Position numbers and translations under genes: made by a program. A stretch of DNA of 38,805 nucleotides from Pseudomonadota bacterium (GTDB lineage Bacteria; Pseudomonadota; Gammaproteobacteria; Burkholderiales; Burkholderiaceae_D). Positions 25,603-34,909 of the stretch are shown here, piece after piece (the first letter of the stretch is position 1; each line of letters begins with the position of its first letter). The notes below the pieces were generated by a model. It had not been told where the DNA came from and ran no database searches. It was given only the letters and a program-made list of their open reading frames with translations. The stretch lies in contig JAKACN010000016.1 in the NCBI GenBank assembly GCA_021821365.1, positions 1 to 38,805 of the forward strand. Reading direction: 5' to 3'.

Positions 25603-27207
25603 CTACAGCATCCATTCGAAAGGCAGGAGCGATAACAGGAATATGCCCGCGCGCTGCCAGAACCCGGTACCCGGTTCGGTATCGTGGCGGAGCACTTCGC
25701 CGTCCCGCCGTTCGAGCCAGTAGAGGCTGCCATCCTCCGTGAGGCGGACTTCATAGGCGCTGAATGGCACGCGCTGGGTGAAAGCGTCAGCGATCTGGTT
25801 CGCCAGCGCGGGGCTTTCGATGATGAAGCCCAGTTCCGTGTTCAGACGGGCCGAGCGCGGATCGAAATTGAAGGAGCCGATGAAGACCCGGGAGCGGTCG
25901 ACCGCGAATGTTTTCGCATGCAGGCTGGAACCGGACGAACCCGACGACAGGCCGCGTTCGCGCCGGCCTTGCGGCTCCGGCCCGATCCGTTTCAGTTCGA
26001 ACAGGCGGATACCGGCCGCGAGCAGTTCCTTGCGCCGCTTCGCATAGCCGGCATGTACCACGCTGACATCCGTCGCTTCCAGTGCGTTGGTCAGTACGCT
26101 GATTTTCACGCCGCGCCGGGCCATCGCGGCAAACGTCGCGACGCCGCTTGCCGTGGGCACGAAATAGGATGAAACGAGCTCAACCTCGCTCGCCGGTTCT
26201 CCGATCGCCTGTTTGAGCTTGTCCGGAAACTGGTCTTCGCGGGACGCTTTTCCGAGCCCTTTGCCGGGGCTGTCGCTGATGATCTGTGTACGCGCCCATT
26301 CGAAGGGGAGCTTACCCGTGAGCAGGCCGCGTTCGAACGACGATTCGTGCACCGTACGAAGGTACGCCATGGCCTGTGGACTGTTTGAGACGCGCGATGC
26401 GGCAGGTTGCACCTGCGGTCCATGCACCTCACTGGACCGCGGCAGCAGCCGGTCGACGGGATAGGACGAGCCGCTGGCCCAGTAGCGATCGAAATCACGG
26501 GAAACTGCGCCGACGATCGGGCCGACCGCGAGCACGTCGAGGTCGGCGAACAGGACATCATTGGTCGCGTCGAAATAGGCGTCGCCGATGTTGCGTCCGC
26601 CGATGATCGTTGCCTGGTTGTCGGCCGTGAACGACTTGTTGTGCATGCGCCGGTTCAGTCGCGAGAAATCGGTGAGATAGCCGAACCAGCGCATGGAGCG
26701 CTGCACGAAGGGATTGAACAGGCGCACTTCGATGTTGGGATGGGCATCCAGTGCCGCGAGCACCGGATCAAGCCCGGCCGTGTTGTTGTCGTCCAGCAGG
26801 AGCCGCACTCGCACGCCGCGGTCGGCGGCATGGCGCAGGGCGTCGAACAGCAAGGCGCCGGTCATGTCATTGCGCCAGATATAGGACTGTACGTCCAGCG
26901 CGCGCTCCGCTGTCTGCGCCAGCAGCGACCGTGCTGCGAAGGCATCCCGCCCGCTACGCAAGGGGTAAATGCCGGAGGTGCCCGGATGCGCCGCCACCAG
27001 CGGGCCCATGGTGCGGCCGAGCGGCGTCTGCGCGGTATCCGCAATTACCGCCGTCACGCTCCTTCCCTCCAGTGACGGCAGGCTGGCGCACCCCGTGATG
27101 AACCCGGCGCACAGGATGGCGGCGAGCAGGCGGAACGGCCTGTTCCGGCGCGCGGGAGCCGCCTTCGCGGGAGGGCTGTTCTCCGTAGACAGGGCACATG
27201 TGCGCAT
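25603..27207 (-). CDS. Phospholipase D-family lipoprotein (cardiolipin synthase-like)
   Basis: A 534-residue PLD-superfamily protein with two HxKxxxxD motifs: HNKSFTADNQATIIGGRN and HAKTFAVDRSRVFIGSFNFD, the second followed by RSARLNTELGF. Each HKD half contributes to one active site that transfers or hydrolyses phosphatidyl groups. A hydrophobic stretch ends in a lipobox-like GFITGC near residue 40, so it is probably a lipoprotein exposed in the periplasm. The layout resembles ClsC/YmdC-type cardiolipin synthases. The start is uncertain: ATG 27207 was chosen over a TTG ten codons upstream; neither has a clear ribosome site. Divergent from marR. Its substrate remains unproven. Confidence 0.88.
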   Translation of the reverse strand: MRTCALSTENSPPAKAAPARRNRPFRLLAAILCAGFITGCASLPSLEGRSVTAVIADTAQTPLGRTMGPLVAAHPGTSGIYPLRSGRDAFAARSLLAQTAERALDVQSYIWRNDMTGALLFDALRHAADRGVRVRLLLDDNNTAGLDPVLAALDAHPNIEVRLFNPFVQRSMRWFGYLTDFSRLNRRMHNKSFTADNQATIIGGRNIGDAYFDATNDVLFADLDVLAVGPIVGAVSRDFDRYWASGSSYPVDRLLPRSSEVHGPQVQPAASRVSNSPQAMAYLRTVHESSFERGLLTGKLPFEWARTQIISDSPGKGLGKASREDQFPDKLKQAIGEPASEVELVSSYFVPTASGVATFAAMARRGVKISVLTNALEATDVSVVHAGYAKRRKELLAAGIRLFELKRIGPEPQGRRERGLSSGSSGSSLHAKTFAVDRSRVFIGSFNFDPRSARLNTELGFIIESPALANQIADAFTQRVPFSAYEVRLTEDGSLYWLERRDGEVLRHDTEPGTGFWQRAGIFLLSLLPFEWML

Positions 27208-27381
27208 AGCGGGAGCGAGGCCGTGTTCCTGGTGCAATGGCGGGCAAGGACGCGTGGCGCGACCGTTCGCTCCTCGCCCCTCTTTTCAGCTTATCGCGTT
27301 TCGACAGACGGTCAACCGCGGCCTTGCTGATGAAATTCAAGCTTTCGTCAGGACTGGTGGTCCGGAGCATCTGCCACGGAT

Positions 27382-27403
27382 AGCTTATAATAAGCTTTGC
27401 TTA
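27382..27403. promoter_or_regulatory. MarR-type operator overlapping the -10 of marR-emrA-emrB
   Basis: AGCTTAT-A-ATAAGCT (27382-27396) is a perfect 7-1-7 inverted repeat, and the overlapping TAAGC-TTT-GCTTA (27391-27403) is a second one. TATAAT (27386-27391), a consensus -10, lies inside the first. About 30 bases remain to the marR ATG. Binding there would block RNA polymerase, the usual autoregulation of MarR-type repressors. No convincing -35 is seen. Confidence 0.7.
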
Positions 27404-27425
27404 CTAATTGGTTGAGAGAAATTAA

Positions 27426-27884
27426 ATGGAGCGTCCCCAAGAAGGCTTCGGCTTCCTCCTTGCCGATCTTTCACGTCTCATGCGCCAGGCCTTCCAGCAG
27501 CGCACCGGCGCCAGCAACCTTACGCTCGCCCAGGCACGGGTGCTGCTCTACGTCGCGCGCCACGAAGGCATTCGCCAGGTCGAACTTGCGGGATTGCTCG
27601 AAGTGCAGCCGATCACGCTCGCGCGCCTGATCGATCACCTGCACGAGGAAGGGCTGGTCGAGCGGCGCAACGATCCGTCCGATCGCCGCGCCTACCACCT
27701 GCATCTTACGCCCGCCGCCACGCCACGACTGCAGGCCCTCCGCGAAGTTGTCGCCGAGGTTCGCGCCGACGCCTTGCGCGGTGTCGATCCGGAAGCCGCC
27801 GCGCTCGTCCTTGCCACCTTGCATACGATGCGCGACAACCTTCTTTCGCTTCCCCGTACCGCTACCGGAGGGACTGAACGATGA
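27426..27884 (+). CDS. MarR-family transcriptional regulator of the adjacent efflux operon
   Basis: A 152-residue winged-helix dimer. The recognition helix region is VELAGLLEVQPITLARLIDHLHEEGLVERR (in parts) followed by the wing NDPSDRRAYHLHLTP, the classic MarR arrangement. First gene of the unit, preceded by a palindrome over the -10; its stop overlaps the emrA start (ATGA), so the repressor and pump genes are translationally coupled. By analogy with EmrR it would be released by aromatic or phenolic ligands; that is inference. Confidence 0.93.
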   Translation: MERPQEGFGFLLADLSRLMRQAFQQRTGASNLTLAQARVLLYVARHEGIRQVELAGLLEVQPITLARLIDHLHEEGLVERRNDPSDRRAYHLHLTPAATPRLQALREVVAEVRADALRGVDPEAAALVLATLHTMRDNLLSLPRTATGGTER

Positions 27885-28957
27885 CACAAGCCATTCAGGC
27901 CGAACAGCACGCCATGGCGGCGGCCCGCTCGCGCAAGCTGCGCATGAGGCGCTGGCTGTTGCTGGTCGTGATCCCGTTGATTGCCGCGATTGCAGGGGGC
28001 GTCGTCTACCTGAAGGGCGGCCGCTTCGTGGAAACCGACAATGCGTATGTCAAGGCGGACAAGATTCCGGTGAGCGCCGAAGTGTCGGGCGCGGTAAAGG
28101 AAGTGCTTGTCGGGGAAAACCAGAAAGTCGCGGCCGGCCAGGTGCTGTTCCGTCTCGACCCGGCGTCGTTCCAGGTCGCAGTGGCGAAGGCCGAGGCGAA
28201 ACTGGCGCAGGTGCGGACCGACCTCGCGGCGCTCAAGGCGAGCTACCGCCAGAAGCAGGCGGAAATCACGCTGGCGCGCACACGGCACGCCTTCGCGCTG
28301 CGCGAGCAGAGAAGGCAGGCCGACCTCGCGGCGCGCAATTTCATCTCGACAGCACGGCTGGACGAAGCCAGGGAGAATGCCGATATCGCCGCGCAGCAGA
28401 TCGCCACGCTCGAGCAGGACCTGAAGCGCATCGCCGAATCCCTCGGCGGCAGCGTCGACGCACCCGTGGAACAGCATCCGAGCTACCTGGCCGCGCAGGC
28501 GGAACTACAGCAGGCGAAGCTTGACCTCTCGCGTGTCGACGTACGCTCGTCCGTGCCGGGCATCGTCAGCAAGCCGCCCAAGCCCGGCCAGTTTGTTGCG
28601 GCCGGAAGCACGGCGATGGCGCTGGTAGCCGGCAACAACCTGTGGATCGAAGCCAACTTCACCGAGACCGACCTGACGAACGTCGTACCGGGACAGGCGG
28701 TCACCATCCGTGTCGATACCTATCCGGATGTCGAATGGCGCGGCGTGGTCGAAAGCTTGAGCCCGGCCACGGGCGCCGAGTTTTCCATCATCCCGGCGCA
28801 GAACGCGACCGGCAACTGGGTGAAGATCGCGCAGCGCGTGCCCTTGCGCATCAGGTTCGACGACAAGCCGAACCTGCCGCAGTTGCGCGCCGGGTTGTCC
28901 ACCACGGTGGAAATCGATACCGGACACCATCGCCGCCTGTTCGGTTTTTCGCTGTGA
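27881..28957 (+). CDS. emrA: HlyD/EmrA-type membrane fusion protein (second copy)
   Basis: A 358-residue periplasmic adaptor: cytoplasmic basic tail, one anchor helix (about residues 27-47, LLLVVIPLIAAIAGGVVYL), FVETDNAYVKADKIPVSAEVSG (first lipoyl half), a coiled-coil region of about residues 95-200 rich in Ala/Gln/Arg, then the second lipoyl half and barrel with IIPAQNATGNWVKIAQRVPL. Same architecture as the EmrA at 1932-2978. Overlaps the end of marR and lies ten bases before emrB. Confidence 0.93.
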   Translation: MTQAIQAEQHAMAAARSRKLRMRRWLLLVVIPLIAAIAGGVVYLKGGRFVETDNAYVKADKIPVSAEVSGAVKEVLVGENQKVAAGQVLFRLDPASFQVAVAKAEAKLAQVRTDLAALKASYRQKQAEITLARTRHAFALREQRRQADLAARNFISTARLDEARENADIAAQQIATLEQDLKRIAESLGGSVDAPVEQHPSYLAAQAELQQAKLDLSRVDVRSSVPGIVSKPPKPGQFVAAGSTAMALVAGNNLWIEANFTETDLTNVVPGQAVTIRVDTYPDVEWRGVVESLSPATGAEFSIIPAQNATGNWVKIAQRVPLRIRFDDKPNLPQLRAGLSTTVEIDTGHHRRLFGFSL

Positions 28958-28966
28958 GAGTGAAGC

Positions 28967-30499
28967 ATGAGCGCCGGCCATCCTGAAGAAACGCATCGCG
29001 GGCTGGTCACGGTCTCCGTGATGCTGGCCACGATCATGCAGGCGCTCGACACCACCATCGCCAACGTCGCCCTGCCGCACATGCAGGGCTCCATGAGCGC
29101 GACCCAGGACCAGATCTCCTGGGTACTCACCTCCTATATCGTGGCGGCGGCCATCTTCATGCCGCTCACCGGTTTCCTGAGCGCGCGCTTCGGCCGCAAG
29201 CGGATTTTCATGTGGGCCGTGGTCGGCTTCACGATTGCATCCATGATGTGCGGCGCGGCGCAGAGCCTGACGCAGATCGTGCTGTTCCGCCTGTTGCAGG
29301 GCGTGTTCGGCGCCAGTCTGGTGCCATTGTCGCAATCGGTGCTGCTCGACACCTATCCGCGCGAGCAGCATGGATCGGCGATGGCGCTGTGGGGCGTGGG
29401 CGTGATGGTCGGCCCCATCCTCGGTCCGACGCTCGGCGGCTGGCTGACCGAATACTACAACTGGCGCTGGGTGTTCTACATCAACCTGCCCTTCGGGCTG
29501 CTGGCCTGGCTCGGACTCGCCGCCTATGTGCACGAGACCGAGATCGATCGCTCGCGCCGCTTCGACCTGCTCGGTTTTGCCTTCCTCAGCGTCAGCATCG
29601 GAGCGCTGCAGATGATGCTCGATCGCGGCGAATCGCTCGACTGGTTCTCGAACCGCGAAGTGATCATCGAGGCCATCCTGGCCGGCTTGTGCTTCTATCT
29701 TTTCATCGCGCACATCTTCACCGACGAGCATCCGTTCATCGAGCCCTCGCTGTTCAAGGACCGCAACTTCAGCGTCGGGCTGGTTTTCATCTTCATCGTC
29801 GGCATCATCCTGCTGGCCACGATGGCCCTGCTGCCGCCCTTCCTGCAGAACCTGATGGGTTATCCGGTGATCGACGTCGGCTACCTGCTGGCGCCGCGCG
29901 GCGTGGGCACCATGATTGCGATGATGGTAGTCGGAAAACTGTCGGGCAAGGTCGACGTCCGCTACAAGATTTTCCTCGGATTGATGCTCACCAGTCTGTC
30001 GCTGTGGGAAATGACGCATTTCAACACGGACATCACCGGCTGGGATGTGGTGCGTACTGGTATCACGCAGGGGCTGGGGCTCGGCTTCATCTTCGTGCCG
30101 CTGTCGACCATCACGTTCTCGACGCTTGCACCGCGTTACCGCAACGAGGGTACGTCCCTATTCAGCCTGGTGCGCAATATCGGCAGCAGCATCGGCATTT
30201 CGGTGGTGATCACCATGCTGTCGCAGAACCTGCAGGCCAACCATGCCGCGCTGGCGGACTACATCAACCCGTTCAGCCTGGCATTGCGGCAGGCGGCTGA
30301 ATCGGGTGCGATCAATCTTGATTCCGCGCAGGGCCTGGCGGCGCTCAATGGCGAAGTGACAAGGCAGGCTGCGACCCTGGCCTACCTGCAGGATTTCCGC
30401 CTGATGATGTGGATCACGCTGGCCGCCCTGCCATTGATTTTCCTCTTGCGCGCGCCGGCGAAGAAGGCGCCGGGCGAGGTCCATGCCGCGCTCGATTAA
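28967..30499 (+). CDS. emrB: DHA2-family drug efflux MFS permease (EmrB, second copy)
   Basis: A complete 510-residue, 14-helix exporter. Helix 1 carries LDTTIANVALPHMQG, the loop after helix 2 has SARFGRKR, and motif C is GVMVGPILGPTLGGWL. The C-terminal segment ends in a basic tail. Last gene of marR-emrA-emrB, followed 67 bases later by an intrinsic terminator (30566-30587). Substrates are unknown; relatives export hydrophobic drugs, uncouplers or fatty acids. Confidence 0.94.
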   Translation: MSAGHPEETHRGLVTVSVMLATIMQALDTTIANVALPHMQGSMSATQDQISWVLTSYIVAAAIFMPLTGFLSARFGRKRIFMWAVVGFTIASMMCGAAQSLTQIVLFRLLQGVFGASLVPLSQSVLLDTYPREQHGSAMALWGVGVMVGPILGPTLGGWLTEYYNWRWVFYINLPFGLLAWLGLAAYVHETEIDRSRRFDLLGFAFLSVSIGALQMMLDRGESLDWFSNREVIIEAILAGLCFYLFIAHIFTDEHPFIEPSLFKDRNFSVGLVFIFIVGIILLATMALLPPFLQNLMGYPVIDVGYLLAPRGVGTMIAMMVVGKLSGKVDVRYKIFLGLMLTSLSLWEMTHFNTDITGWDVVRTGITQGLGLGFIFVPLSTITFSTLAPRYRNEGTSLFSLVRNIGSSIGISVVITMLSQNLQANHAALADYINPFSLALRQAAESGAINLDSAQGLAALNGEVTRQAATLAYLQDFRLMMWITLAALPLIFLLRAPAKKAPGEVHAALD

Positions 30500-30565
30500 G
30501 GGAACGTCCGGACGTCTGCTCAAGCGCGGTTCACAGTACCGCGCCTCATGACTGTCCGCGTGCTG

Positions 30566-30587
30566 CACGGAAAATTTCCGTGTTTTT
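30566..30587 (+). terminator. Intrinsic terminator of the marR-emrA-emrB operon
   Basis: A perfect inverted repeat CACGGAAA-A-TTTCCGTG (30566-30582) is followed directly by TTTTT (30583-30587), 67 bases after the emrB stop. The T-run is only on the plus-strand 3' side, so it serves the plus-strand operon and not the convergent endopeptidase gene. Confidence 0.85.
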
Positions 30588-30639
30588 CGTGCTTTCCGAG
30601 GACAAGATTTTTCACCCTCTCCGATAACACCGCGCGCGT

Positions 30640-31719
30640 TCACATCTGTGGCGCGCGGAAGGATTCCAGCCACTTGCGGACGCGGCCTGCGTCCGCGGCG
30701 CGGCCATACTTGCCCTTTGCGTCAAGGAATACCATCACGATGGCACGGCCCTGGATCATGGTCTGCATGACCAGGCAGCGCCCTGCTTCGGAAATGTAGC
30801 CGGTCTTCTGCAGCACGATTTCCCAGCCCGGATTGGCGATCAGGCGGTTGGAATTCCGGTATTGCAGCGACGGCCCGCCCGGCTCGACTTCGTATTCGCG
30901 GTTGGTGGAATATTCACGAATGACTGGATGCTTCTGGGCCGCCATCACGAGCTTGGCAAGATCGCGCGCGCTCGACACGTTCTCGCTGGAGAGCCCTGTC
31001 GGCTCCACGTAATGCGTGTCGTTCATGCCGAGTTCCTTCGCCTTGGCGTTCATGGCGCGCACAAATACCGCAAGACCGCCAGGATAGTTGCGTCCAAGCG
31101 CGGAGGCCGCACGGTTTTCCGAGCTCATGAGCGCGATGTGCAGCATATCGGCGCGCGTCAGCCGGGAGCCGATGCGCAGGCGCGACGAGGTGTGCTTGAT
31201 CCGGTCGATATCGTCGGCCGTCACTTCCAGCACCTCATGCATGTCCAGATGGGCCTCGACCACCACCAGCGCCGTCATCAACTTGCTGATGGAGGCAATC
31301 GGCTGCACCGTGCTCGAATTCTTCTCGAACAATATTCTGGCGGTGGCCGGATCCCAGACCAGGACCGCGCTCGAAAGAAGGTCGAGCCGGCCCGAATGTG
31401 GGGACTGCTGCCGCGCATCCTTCGGAGCCGCCGCAAAAGCAGCCGGGTTCGATACAGCCTTCTTTCGCCGGACCGTCCGGGCTTTGGCGCGCCGCGCCGG
31501 GGATGCGCGCGGAATAGCCCTTGCGGCGCGGACATGCCGCTTTCCTTTTACCGCGTGTGCCTTGTATCCCTTGTGGGATGCGTGTTTTCGGGCCGATGGC
31601 GAAGTTTTCACGTGCTCCCTCGCCCAGGCGGAGGACGCGCCAAGGATGACATGCAGCGACATCAACATTATCGCCATTACAAGCGTTCCCGCGCGGCGCC
31701 ATCTCGCGCGATGTGTCAT
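30640..31719 (-). CDS. pbpG: D-alanyl-D-alanine endopeptidase (PBP7/PbpG-like, peptidase S11)
   Basis: Periplasmic penicillin-binding protein that cleaves peptide crosslinks. The serine-peptidase motifs are SxxK in IASISKLMTAL, SxN in MSSENRAA and KTG in LQKTGYISEAGR. The N-terminus carries a signal peptide (TLVMAIMLMSLHVILGASSAWA). Between this and the catalytic domain lies an unusually basic linker of about 60 residues, rich in Arg, Lys, His and Ala (KHASHKGYKAHAVKGKRHV and onward). The ATG at 31719 fits the signal peptide; an ATG at 31776 gives 19 more residues. It lies 89 bases or more downstream of otsB on the same strand, so it may extend the osmotic-stress operon or have its own promoter. 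Confidence 0.91.
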   Translation of the reverse strand: MTHRARWRRAGTLVMAIMLMSLHVILGASSAWAREHVKTSPSARKHASHKGYKAHAVKGKRHVRAARAIPRASPARRAKARTVRRKKAVSNPAAFAAAPKDARQQSPHSGRLDLLSSAVLVWDPATARILFEKNSSTVQPIASISKLMTALVVVEAHLDMHEVLEVTADDIDRIKHTSSRLRIGSRLTRADMLHIALMSSENRAASALGRNYPGGLAVFVRAMNAKAKELGMNDTHYVEPTGLSSENVSSARDLAKLVMAAQKHPVIREYSTNREYEVEPGGPSLQYRNSNRLIANPGWEIVLQKTGYISEAGRCLVMQTMIQGRAIVMVFLDAKGKYGRAADAGRVRKWLESFRAPQM

Positions 31720-31865
31720 CGGCGTGCGGCCGGGGAATGCATTGGCAAGGCGCGTGCAAACGAATAGAGCGGACATGGCATCTGGTGTGACGTTAGCGAA
31801 TGGCGGTTTGGCGAATTATTCGATTGGCATGGCGTCGCCACGGCGGAAAGAAAGAGTGTGACGGC

Positions 31866-32636
31866 TCACGAGTGTCTCCGAAGCCGGGAAATCAACTCGT
31901 CGAGCAACTGCACCATGCCGAGACGATGATGCAGGAAGAAATCGGCACAGGTGCCGGTCGCCGGCTCCACGCGTACGGTGACCAGATCCCTGCGCCGCAA
32001 GCGGAACACATCTTCATCGGTAACGTCGTCGCCGACGTACAACGCACCAGCGGCTCCGCAGTCTTCCATCAGGCGGTTCACGGCAGCGCCCTTGTCCATG
32101 CCGGCGGCCGGCAGCAAATTGAACACGCATTTGCCTCCGACCAGATGCGGTGCCGGCGTCAATCGCTCGATCAGGGTCGCCAGTTGCGACTCGACATATT
32201 CGCGATCGCGCGCCAACCGGTAGTGCACCGACAGCGAACAGCCTTTATTCTCGATCCTCACCCCGGAACTGGCGAGGCCGTGCCGTTGCAGCATGGCATG
32301 AAGGCTCTTTTCCCATTCCGCGCACAGCAAGGGAAAATGCGCGTCGAAGACGCAGCCGGGGACGCCCTCCAGGCCGTGGTTCCCGACGACATAGGATGGA
32401 GCAAATCCCAGCCTCGCCTGCACGTCGGCGACCGCCCGGCCGGTCACCACGGCGATCGAAGCGTAGCTGGAGAGAATGTCCAGCCGCCGTGCAACGGCCG
32501 CCGGCATGTAGACCAGGCCGGGATCGACTTCGATCGGAGCCAGCGTGCCGTCGAAGTCGAACGCGCACAGCATTCCGGGCCTTGCCACGTCATCGAGCCT
32601 GGCGGCGGCACAATCAAAGAATGGCAAGGGCGCCAT
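31866..32636 (-). CDS. otsB: Trehalose-6-phosphate phosphatase
   Basis: A 256-residue cytoplasmic HAD-family phosphatase that converts trehalose 6-phosphate to trehalose. Motif I is AFDFDGTLAPI, with the nucleophile and acid Asp residues; the TGR segment in VVTGRAVADVQ is motif II; VGDDVTDEDVF is motif IV, binding magnesium. The cap region in the middle, with NHGLEG and ENKGCSLSVHYR, is typical of OtsB. It starts three bases after the otsA stop codon, so the two enzymes are cotranslated. Confidence 0.95.
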   Translation of the reverse strand: MAPLPFFDCAAARLDDVARPGMLCAFDFDGTLAPIEVDPGLVYMPAAVARRLDILSSYASIAVVTGRAVADVQARLGFAPSYVVGNHGLEGVPGCVFDAHFPLLCAEWEKSLHAMLQRHGLASSGVRIENKGCSLSVHYRLARDREYVESQLATLIERLTPAPHLVGGKCVFNLLPAAGMDKGAAVNRLMEDCGAAGALYVGDDVTDEDVFRLRRRDLVTVRVEPATGTCADFFLHHRLGMVQLLDELISRLRRHS

Positions 32637-32639
32637 CTA

Positions 32640-34895
32640 TTACACCACCCGACGCAAGGACGCACGACTATGCGAGCGGATCTTGGTCATTACGCGCTCG
32701 CGCTGGCGAAGGCGTGCTGCATCCAGCAGCATGCGTCCGGCCCATCGGTATACGTTGAAATCCTTCACCAGGGACCGCATGCTCCGCATCCGTTCCCGTT
32801 GCTCGTCGGCCGGCATGGTCAGGGCGCGATACAGGGCATCTGCACCCTGCTCGATGTGATACGGGTTGACGATGAGCGCCTCGTGCAATTCGCGCGCCGC
32901 GCCGGTGAACTGGCTCAGTATCAGGACACCGCGCTCATCGTCGCGGGCTGCCACGAACTCCTTGGCCACGAGGTTCATCCCGTCATGCAGGCTGCTCACG
33001 ACGCAGACGTCGGCGGCACGATAATAGCGCTGCAACTGGTCCTGGTCATGGTGCTCCGCCTTGAGCAGGATCGGCTGGTAGTTGCCGTTCGAAAAACGCT
33101 GGTTAATGCGCTGCACGAGGCCGCGCACGCGCGCTTCGAAGTTCTGGTACTCATCCAGCGACGAACGGCTCGGCGCGGCAATCTGCACGAAGGTGAACCG
33201 CCCGATCATCTTCGGATGCAGCTCCAGCATTCTCTCCACGGCCTGCAACCGCTCGATGATGCCCTTGGTGTAATCCATGCGATCGACACCGACGCCGAGC
33301 AGGTGCCCTTCACCAAGGCCGAGTTCGTGGCGAACATCCGCGTGGAGCGTGGCAGTGCTGCCAATGCCGGATGCGTTCGCCTCCGGCCACGCGATCGAAA
33401 TCGGATAGTGCTCGACCTGCGTCAGTTTTCCGCCATAGGAAATGGTCGAAGCTTCGCCCTCGATGCGGGTTTCCAGGTAGCGGTCGACGGTCTCGATGAA
33501 GTTCTTGCGATGGAACGGCGTGTGGAATCCGAGGATGGTGCTGCCCAGCAGGCCTTCAAGCAGCTCTTCGCGCCACGGGCAGATGCCGAACGACTCGGGA
33601 TTCGGCCATGGGATGTGCCAGAAGGTGATGATGGTTGCCCTGGGCAAGGCTTCGCGCACCATGCGCGGCAGCAGCGCGAAATGATAGTCCTGCACCAGGA
33701 TGACCGGATCGTCGGTGCGCGCCTCGGCGATCACCGCATCGGCAAAGCGCCGGTTGACGGCGACGTAGCGATCCCAGTCGGACGAACGGAATACCGGCCT
33801 CACATGGGCGATATGGCAAAGCGGCCACAGTCCTTCGTTGGAAAAGCCATAGTAATAGCCCTGCTCTTCATCCTTCGACAGCCAGACGCGGCGCAAGGTG
33901 TAGCTCGGATTCGACGGCGGTACCTGCACCCGGTTCTGGCGGTCGACGGTCTGCCGGTCGCCCGACCCGCTGCCATGCGCGATCCAGGTGCCCGAGCATG
34001 CGCGCATGACCGCCTCGACCGCCGTAACCAGGCCGCTCGCCGGACGCCGCACTTCGATGCCGTTGGGCGTCGCCTCATGGATGTAGGGCTCGCGATTGGA
34101 AACCACCAGCACTTCGTCGCCCGCGAGTTCGTTGCGCAGCAGGGAGCGTAGCGTATCGGGCGTCCAGGTCGACGACATGTCGTCGCGCCCTCTTCGCTCG
34201 ACGTTGAGGTCGCGCAGGAGCGAGCGCAAATCGCCGATCACAGGCTGGATCTCCGGAAGCGCCGGCGCCTGCAGCGGCTGAAGGATGTCGCCGCGCAGGA
34301 CATCGCGCAGCGACTGCACCCACCCGCGCAGGCTGGCATGAGCGATGAATACGGTGATGAAGGAGATCACCACCGCCAGCAGCGCAAAAAGGCTGATGAC
34401 GTATTTCTTGGTGTCCGCGCTGCGCTTCTCGATGAAGCTCACGTCATGCACCAGGATCAGCTTTCCGACCTCCTTGCCATCCTGCAGCATCGGGCTTGCC
34501 GCCACGTGCAGGGAGCCTTGAGGCATCGAAACCAGCGACTCGGCCTCCCCCTTTTTCTGCGGTGTATGCCAGCAGCCGAGAGCGTCCGGATAGGTTTTCG
34601 TCTTGTAGAGCAGCTTTCCCGCCGTGTCGCAGAAGGCTAGTGCGTACAGGCGTTCGTCCTGGATGGCGCGATCGAAAAGCTGGTTGATCTTCCTGCGTTC
34701 CTTTTGCTGGACATAGTCGAGCAGCGGCTCTTCGAGCGCGCCGGCGAGGAACCGGGAACGGATATCCAGGTCCCTGACGAACCAGCGCAGAGTCAGATTG
34801 TCCATCATCGGGACGACGGCATACGCGAAAACGCCAAGCACCAGGGCAAGCGGCAGCACAAAACGCAGGGAGAGACGGACGGAACGCAACTTCAT
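32640..34895 (-). CDS. otsA: Trehalose-6-phosphate synthase (GT20) with N-terminal membrane sensor-like region
   Basis: Joins UDP-glucose and glucose 6-phosphate to make trehalose 6-phosphate. Of 751 residues, the GT20 catalytic part spans about 260-740: [25 protein letters not shown], the donor-phosphate Arg and Lys in [11 protein letters not shown], and [12 protein letters not shown]. Ahead of it is an unusual 240-residue extension: helix at 10-30, an extracytoplasmic domain at 31-163 ([14 protein letters not shown], single-Cache-like), helix at 165-185 and a HAMP-like linker. E. coli OtsA, about 470 residues, lacks it. ATG 34895 has AAGGA seven bases upstream; ATG 34913 overlaps the mscS stop. 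Followed by otsB after three bases. A GT20 glucosylglycerol-phosphate synthase is a less likely alternative, given otsB. Confidence 0.92.
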   Translation of the reverse strand: MKLRSVRLSLRFVLPLALVLGVFAYAVVPMMDNLTLRWFVRDLDIRSRFLAGALEEPLLDYVQQKERRKINQLFDRAIQDERLYALAFCDTAGKLLYKTKTYPDALGCWHTPQKKGEAESLVSMPQGSLHVAASPMLQDGKEVGKLILVHDVSFIEKRSADTKKYVISLFALLAVVISFITVFIAHASLRGWVQSLRDVLRGDILQPLQAPALPEIQPVIGDLRSLLRDLNVERRGRDDMSSTWTPDTLRSLLRNELAGDEVLVVSNREPYIHEATPNGIEVRRPASGLVTAVEAVMRACSGTWIAHGSGSGDRQTVDRQNRVQVPPSNPSYTLRRVWLSKDEEQGYYYGFSNEGLWPLCHIAHVRPVFRSSDWDRYVAVNRRFADAVIAEARTDDPVILVQDYHFALLPRMVREALPRATIITFWHIPWPNPESFGICPWREELLEGLLGSTILGFHTPFHRKNFIETVDRYLETRIEGEASTISYGGKLTQVEHYPISIAWPEANASGIGSTATLHADVRHELGLGEGHLLGVGVDRMDYTKGIIERLQAVERMLELHPKMIGRFTFVQIAAPSRSSLDEYQNFEARVRGLVQRINQRFSNGNYQPILLKAEHHDQDQLQRYYRAADVCVVSSLHDGMNLVAKEFVAARDDERGVLILSQFTGAARELHEALIVNPYHIEQGADALYRALTMPADEQRERMRSMRSLVKDFNVYRWAGRMLLDAARLRQRERVMTKIRSHSRASLRRVV

Positions 34896-34909
34896 CGTGA
34901 ATCCTTTTC

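Noticed and set aside
16355-31824. GAATTATTCGAT occurring both near gabR (16355) and near pbpG (31813)
   Set aside because: Shared 12-mers are expected by chance many times in a window of this size, and there is no extended similarity.
31800-34151. A 783-codon open frame antisense to otsB and otsA
   Set aside because: No motif, odd composition and full overlap with two genes that have unmistakable catalytic motifs.
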